A stretch of 64,000 nt of DNA from Rhodococcus sp. IEGM 1409. Its GTDB lineage: Bacteria > Actinomycetota > Actinomycetes > Mycobacteriales > Mycobacteriaceae. Positions 59,904 to 64,000 of the stretch are shown piece by piece. Every line of letters starts with the position of its first letter. The first letter of the stretch is position 1. The stretch covers positions 1,132,720 to 1,196,719 of the forward strand of contig NZ_JASHKN010000001.1 in assembly GCF_030056735.1 (NCBI RefSeq), read 5' to 3'. The position numbers and the translations under genes were made by a program. The notes below the pieces were generated by a model. The model did not search any database. It was not told where the DNA came from and was given only the letters and a program-made list of their open reading frames with translations.

Positions 59904-59938
59904 CCGAAGTCCATGCCGTCCTCCGAAGTCAATACCGT
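59904..59938. repeat. paired direct repeats upstream of the ACAD
   Basis: CCGAAGTCCATGCCGT (59904-59919) is repeated at 59923-59938 with two changes, 19 bp apart. They lie 24-58 bp upstream of the ACAD start, inside the operon, and could be an internal regulator site. Confidence 0.5.
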
Positions 59939-60000
59939 GAGGCAATCGGAGTCAAAGACCTGAAAACGAACCGAAGGTAAGGCAGAACCTATAGCAAGTC

Positions 60001-61521
60001 TCAGACGGTGCGCAGTTCCCGCTTCAGTAGCTTGCCGCTCTGATTTCGCGGAAGTTCGGCCACGAAACGGACGTGCTTGGGCACCTTGAACGGAGCGATC
60101 CGTTCCTTGACGTGGGCAATCAACGCCTCGGGCGTCAACTCGTCGTTGCCGTCCTTGAGCACGACGATCGCGGTGACGGCCTCGATCCACTTCTCGTCGG
60201 GAGTACCGATCACGGCAACTTCTGCCACTGCGGGGTGCGTGTAGACCGCATCTTCGACCTCGCGCGACGCCACCAGGATGCCGCCGGTGTTGATGACGTC
60301 CTTGATCCGGTCGACGACCGTGATGAAACCTTCTTCGTCCCGCACGACCAGATCGCCCGAATGGAACCAGCCGTCGCGGAAGGCCTCGGCGGTGGCTTCC
60401 GGATTCTCCCAGTAGCCGTTGCACAGCTGCGGCGAGCGGTAGAGAACCTCACCGGACTCACCGTCGGCGACGTCGTTTCCGTCGGCGTCGACGACGCGGG
60501 TTTCGACGAAGAACACCGCGCGACCGCAGGAAGACGGACGATCAGCATGCTCGCTGGGCTGGAGAACTGTTGCCAGTGGACCGATTTCGGACTGCCCGAA
60601 GCAGTTGTAGAAGCCGATGTCCGGGTAGCGATCACGCAGGCGATTGAGCACGGTGACCGGCATGATCGAGGCGCCGTACTGCGCCTTTTTCAGCGAGGAC
60701 AGATCGCGGGTCTCGAGGTCCGGATGGTTGGCCAGCGGTACCCACACGGTCGGAGCCAGGAACAGCGATCCGATCTTTTCGGCTTCGACACGGCGCAGGA
60801 TCTCCGGGATGTCCGGCGCCTGCATCAGACTGACCGTCGCGCCGACGGACAGGTACGGAAGCATGAAGACGTGCATGCCCGCGGAGTGGTACATCGGCAT
60901 GCAGATCAGTGGGTTGTCGCTCTTGTCGAGCCCCAGCGCGATCACCGAGGACACGTACTCGTGAACGAGCGCACCGTGAGACATCATGGCGCCCTTGGGC
61001 TTCGAGGTGGTGCCCGAGGTGTAGAGCAGCTGCGCCAGATCCGTCGACGTCGCACGCGGTTCGAAGACCGGCACCTCCCCTGCCTCACCGATCGTGACCA
61101 CCGACAGTTCCGCATCCCGCAGTGCGATCACGTGGTCGAGATCGAGGTCGGAGCGGACCGAGTCGAGCGTCGACGCCAACGCCGGATCCACCAACACCGC
61201 CCGGGCGCCCGACTGCGCCACGAGGTACCGGAGTTCGTCCCCCTTGAGTGCGTAGTTAACCGGAACGTGCACCAAACCTGCTCGCGCACAAGCAAGGAAT
61301 CCGATTGCGTAGGCGTCGGAATTGGTTCCGTACGCCGCGACGCGGTCGCCGTGTTCGAGACCCAGACCGAGCAGATAGGCCGCGACCCGGGTGACCGCGT
61401 CGTCGAGTTCGCGGTACGTGCGGGTGCGATCCTCGAAGACGACGGCTACGCGGTCGGGGTACTTGGCTGCCGAGCGCCGAAGCACTCCGTCGACGGTATT
61501 GGTGCGTGGATCCAGGCTCAT
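60001..61521 (-). CDS. acyl-CoA synthetase (AMP-forming, FadD-like)
   Basis: The 506-residue protein has LLYTSGTTSKPKGAMMSHG (about 166-184), NCFGQSEIGPLATVL, HSGDLVVRDEEGFITVVDRIKDVI and NQSGKLLK near the C-terminus. The adenylation Lys is intact. It activates the acid that the rest of the operon degrades. It lies 45 bp downstream of the crotonase and about 120 bp upstream of the ACAD start. Confidence 0.9.
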   Translation of the reverse strand: MSLDPRTNTVDGVLRRSAAKYPDRVAVVFEDRTRTYRELDDAVTRVAAYLLGLGLEHGDRVAAYGTNSDAYAIGFLACARAGLVHVPVNYALKGDELRYLVAQSGARAVLVDPALASTLDSVRSDLDLDHVIALRDAELSVVTIGEAGEVPVFEPRATSTDLAQLLYTSGTTSKPKGAMMSHGALVHEYVSSVIALGLDKSDNPLICMPMYHSAGMHVFMLPYLSVGATVSLMQAPDIPEILRRVEAEKIGSLFLAPTVWVPLANHPDLETRDLSSLKKAQYGASIMPVTVLNRLRDRYPDIGFYNCFGQSEIGPLATVLQPSEHADRPSSCGRAVFFVETRVVDADGNDVADGESGEVLYRSPQLCNGYWENPEATAEAFRDGWFHSGDLVVRDEEGFITVVDRIKDVINTGGILVASREVEDAVYTHPAVAEVAVIGTPDEKWIEAVTAIVVLKDGNDELTPEALIAHVKERIAPFKVPKHVRFVAELPRNQSGKLLKRELRTV

Positions 61522-61566
61522 GCGCCTCAGGTTATAGGACGTCCAACTAAACCGGAAGAGCGATCG

Positions 61567-62364
61567 TTACTTATTGCGCCATTCGGGCTTTCGCTTGTCC
61601 ACAAAGGCCTGCATACCTTCCTGAGCGTCGCAGGTCACGGCATTGGTCGCCATCGTTTCCGCCATCGCCTCGTACGCCTGCGCTTGCGGCAGATCGATCT
61701 GGTGATAGAACGCCTGCTTGCCGATCTTCACCGTCAAGGGGCTGGCCGTCGTGATCTTGGCGGCCAGTTCGCGCACCTCCCGGTCCAGGTCTTCGGGCGG
61801 GACGACGAAGTTCACCAGACCCCAGTCCGCAGCGGTCTCGGCGTCGATCGTCTGACCGGTCAGCAACATCTGCATCGACCGCTTGCGCCCTACCGCCCTG
61901 CTCAGAGCAACCATGGGCGTCGAGCAGAACAGTCCGATCTTGACGCCGGGAGTACCGAAGACAGCATTCGACGCAGCAACAACCAGATCACACGACGCGG
62001 CCAACTGGCAGCCCGCCGCGATAGCCGGGCCCTGGACTGAGGCAATCACCGGCTGCGGAATCCGCTGCACGGTCTCCATCATCTCGGTACAGCCGTCGAA
62101 GATCGCCCGCTCGTCCTCGAGGGTTCTCCCGATCATCTCCGTCAGATCGTGGCCCGCGGAGAACACCGGGCCTTCGGCGCGCACGACGACAACCCGCACG
62201 CGCTCGTCAGCAGACAACTCGAGAAGGGCAGCCGTCACCTCGCGCATGGTCTCCGCCGAGAGCGGATTGCGGCGCGCCGGCCGATCGAGTGTCAGGAAAC
62301 CGAGTCCCACCGATTCCTCGACGGAAATTTTCACTGCAGTGTTTTCTACCTGTGTCTGCGACAT
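61567..62364 (-). CDS. crotonase-family protein, ECHDC3-like
   Basis: The 265-residue crotonase has VFSAGHDLTE and GPAIAAGCQLAASCDLVV, but the first hydratase glutamate is Q and the second is G (FGTPGVKIGL). The FCSTPMVALSRAVGRKRSMQMLLTGQ segment is the ECHDC3 type. Hydratase activity is therefore doubtful, and another role on CoA thioesters is likely. It heads the five-gene minus operon and diverges from the aldehyde dehydrogenase gene. Confidence 0.86.
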   Translation of the reverse strand: MSQTQVENTAVKISVEESVGLGFLTLDRPARRNPLSAETMREVTAALLELSADERVRVVVVRAEGPVFSAGHDLTEMIGRTLEDERAIFDGCTEMMETVQRIPQPVIASVQGPAIAAGCQLAASCDLVVAASNAVFGTPGVKIGLFCSTPMVALSRAVGRKRSMQMLLTGQTIDAETAADWGLVNFVVPPEDLDREVRELAAKITTASPLTVKIGKQAFYHQIDLPQAQAYEAMAETMATNAVTCDAQEGMQAFVDKRKPEWRNK

Positions 62365-62473
62365 GTGTTCTCTCTACCAATCGAATCCGTCCCGGTCAAC
62401 GAGACGAAAAGGGCATCCGCTCGCGCCGCGTCGATACGGTCCGGTCAATACTTCGCCACTACGAGGAGTGCCC

Positions 62474-63904
62474 ATGAGCACCGATGTCGCCGTCACCACC
62501 GATCTCGAACGGATACTGCGCGCCCAGCAGGAAGCAACTCGCGCCGCCGGGCTTCCGTCCGCGCAGACACGACGCGAGCGCATCCAACGCATCGTCGATC
62601 TCCTGGTGGCAAACCACAAGGATTTGACCGAAGCGATCAATGAAGACTTCGGCGGTCGGATTCCGGCCTACTCGGTCATGAATGACGTTCTGGGATCGAT
62701 GGTTTCACTCAAGCATGTTCGTGATTCGCTCGAAGAGTGGATGATTCGCTCACCGAGAGCCACCGGAGCGATGCAGGATCAACTGGGTGCCACTGCGTAC
62801 GTGTCGTACCAACCCAAGGGTTCGATCGGCATCATCGGAACCTGGAACGCACCACTCTTCACTCTCCTGAGCCCACTGGCCTGCGCTCTGGGAGCGGGAA
62901 ATCGCGCGGTTCTCAAACCGTCGGAGATCGTGCCCAACACTGCGGCTGTCCTGGCCGAGGCAGCGCGTCGAATGCTCGACCCCTTGGAGGTCGCGGTGGT
63001 GACCGGCGGCCCGGAAGTCGCTGATCTGCTGACGTCGCTGCCTTTCGACCACCTCGTCTTCACCGGCAGCACGACCGTCGGCAAGCTGGTCATGGCCAAT
63101 GCTGCGAAGAACCTGATTCCGGTCACCCTCGAACTCGGCGGCAAGTCACCGAGCGTCTTGAGCCGCAGTGCCGATATCAACTCTGCTGCTTCGCGTTTGG
63201 CTATCGCGAAGTCGACCAATGCCGGTCAACTCTGCGTCTCTCCCGATCTGATCTACGTCCCGCGCGAGAACACGGAAGCATTCATCGACGCATTCACCGA
63301 TCAGTTCACAGGACTGTTCCCCACGATCGCCGACAACAAAGACATGGTCTCGATAGTCAGCGAGCGTCACCTCGCACGCATCGAGGGGTACATCGCGGAC
63401 GCCGCAGAGCGTGGAGCACGAATCATCACCGTTCCCGACGAAGAACTCTCCGCAGACACTCGTCGTCGTCCACTGCGAATTGTGGTCGACCCTCCGACCG
63501 ACGCGCAGATCATGAAAGAGGAGATCTTCGGGCCGGCCGTCGTGATCCTGCCGTACGACGAACTCGACAGCGTCGTCGCCGACATCAATTCACGGCCGAA
63601 GCCGTTGGCGCTGTACTACTTCGGAACCGATCTGGACGAGAAGCAATCCGTACTCGAACGCACCGTCTCGGGCGGCGTCACCATCAACGACGCGATGTCT
63701 CACCCCGGGCTGAGCGATGCACCCTTCGGCGGCGTCGGGGCTTCGGGCATCGGGCACTACCACGGGCGCGAGGGTTTCCTCGAGTTCAGTCACGCGCGAA
63801 CGGTATTCGAAGCAGCGCAGCATGATCCGCGCGGCGAGTGGGGAATGCTTCCGCCTTACGGTGAGGGTTTCGAGCAGATGATGCTGGCTCAGGTGACGCC
63901 CTAG
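62474..63904 (+). CDS. aldehyde dehydrogenase, coniferyl-aldehyde-dehydrogenase-like
   Basis: I start at the ATG at 62474 behind GAGGAG (476 residues); the frame extends far upstream without family similarity. It has IGTWNAPLFT (121-130), the general base E220 in LELGGKSP and nucleophile C254 in NAGQLCVSPD. The short N-terminus and hydrophobic C-terminal GREGFLEFSHARTV are typical of coniferyl aldehyde dehydrogenases, which also oxidise fatty aldehydes. It produces the acid that the divergent ligase-crotonase operon could activate. Confidence 0.88.
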   Translation: MSTDVAVTTDLERILRAQQEATRAAGLPSAQTRRERIQRIVDLLVANHKDLTEAINEDFGGRIPAYSVMNDVLGSMVSLKHVRDSLEEWMIRSPRATGAMQDQLGATAYVSYQPKGSIGIIGTWNAPLFTLLSPLACALGAGNRAVLKPSEIVPNTAAVLAEAARRMLDPLEVAVVTGGPEVADLLTSLPFDHLVFTGSTTVGKLVMANAAKNLIPVTLELGGKSPSVLSRSADINSAASRLAIAKSTNAGQLCVSPDLIYVPRENTEAFIDAFTDQFTGLFPTIADNKDMVSIVSERHLARIEGYIADAAERGARIITVPDEELSADTRRRPLRIVVDPPTDAQIMKEEIFGPAVVILPYDELDSVVADINSRPKPLALYYFGTDLDEKQSVLERTVSGGVTINDAMSHPGLSDAPFGGVGASGIGHYHGREGFLEFSHARTVFEAAQHDPRGEWGMLPPYGEGFEQMMLAQVTP

Positions 63905-63945
63905 GGCCTCCGGCCCCGTGCGCCTTTTTGGTAGTTCGCGCTACC
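63904..63945. repeat. truncated copy of the palindromic repeat element
   Basis: As at 25019, a TAG stop is followed by a mini-hairpin (GGGCC-TCC-GGCCC) and the left arm CCCGTGCGCC with TTTTTGGTAGT and loop TCGC. Only the first six bases of the right arm (GCTACC, 63940-63945) remain; the rest of the arm is replaced by unrelated sequence. Confidence 0.75.
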
Positions 63946-64000
63946 TGTGATGTGTCATGACGTAGTGGACACATATGTGTCAGGACATCGTGGACACTTC
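63946..64000. mobile_element. probable insertion-sequence left end
   Basis: The sequence begins TGTGATG directly after the broken arm and contains two 21-bp repeats (63952-63972 and 63977-63997; 18 of 21 bases the same), each itself flanked by GTGTC and GACAC, around a central GACACATATGTGTC palindrome. This looks like a transposase-binding terminus. The element continues outside the window and its family is not identified. Confidence 0.55.

Noticed and set aside
60073..62040. 655-codon open frame antisense to the acyl-CoA ligase and crotonase
   Set aside because: The minus-strand genes have full families and catalytic residues; the antisense product is a repetitive His/Arg-rich string.
1..64000. 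CRISPR array, tRNA, rRNA or phage genes
   Set aside because: No spacer-repeat arrays, tRNA cloverleaf or CCA-type sequences, and no phage structural genes were recognised by eye; small RNAs cannot be excluded.

Overview
The window is a high-GC actinobacterial chromosome segment, most likely Rhodococcus (erythropolis group). This rests on gene content and style: dense GTG/ATG starts, few strong -35 boxes, many leaderless-type starts, five acyl-CoA synthetases, four acyl-CoA dehydrogenases, four crotonases, three thiolases, steroid-type Hsa-like ring-cleavage enzymes, an LLM oxidoreductase and many TetR/LysR/IclR/GntR regulators. No rRNA, tRNA or CRISPR array was recognised. The only mobile-element sequence is at the extreme right edge.

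Region 1 (1-9400): the 5' part of a TauD-type dioxygenase, a MerR regulator with a classic long-spacer operator-promoter followed by a secreted lipoprotein peptidase, a minus-strand set (SDR, saccharopine-dehydrogenase-like protein, acyl-CoA ligase) facing a TetR gene across a palindromic operator, a second TetR and a crotonase. Region 2 (9430-11540): a sulfur module made of a 32-residue Cys-containing leader peptide (LLTRRRHVDF core) with a hairpin over its stop codon, OsmC and MetY, closed by a strong terminator. Region 3 (11547-17195): a minus-strand IclR, HsaD-like, HsaA-like, HsaC-like catechol-forming and cleaving set, divergent from an LLM oxidoreductase and a SnoaL-like protein. Region 4 (17199-29330): MntH, a FadD19-like ligase divergent from two SDRs across an AT-rich operator region, an amidohydrolase, a SnoaL-like protein, an Old Yellow Enzyme, a YhdH-type reductase, and housekeeping genes (RNase HI, HhH-GPD glycosylase, PPOX-fold protein, a small secreted protein, an ArsR metal sensor).

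Region 5 (29390-44008): two divergent catabolic blocks under a GntR/UTRA regulator: ACAD, GntR, MaoC and thiolase leftward; CitE-like lyase, double-hotdog hydratase and CaiB CoA-transferase rightward (reminiscent of C5-dicarboxyl-CoA cleavage); then an LCAD-type ACAD opposite MFS transporter, thiolase, HSD10-like SDR, ligase and nitronate monooxygenase. Region 6 (44005-52003): a tightly coupled six-gene minus operon (ligase, MBL hydrolase, two crotonases, two LysR) and two more LysR genes whose 3' ends overlap. Region 7 (52126-63904): a secreted phosphoesterase with a DasR-like palindrome in front, an ACAD divergent from a thiolase, and a five-gene minus beta-oxidation operon (crotonase, ligase, ACAD, SDR, CaiB) divergent from a coniferyl-aldehyde-dehydrogenase-like gene.

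Together these look like several parallel CoA-thioester degradation routes for hydrophobic aromatic, terpenoid or steroid-like acids, each with its own regulator; substrates cannot be read from sequence. The most interesting non-coding signals are the sulfur leader peptide with its overlapping hairpin, a palindromic repeat family that begins exactly at TAG stop codons and is interrupted by an apparent insertion sequence at the right edge, a repeated GntR-type operator, and short tandem repeats at gene ends.
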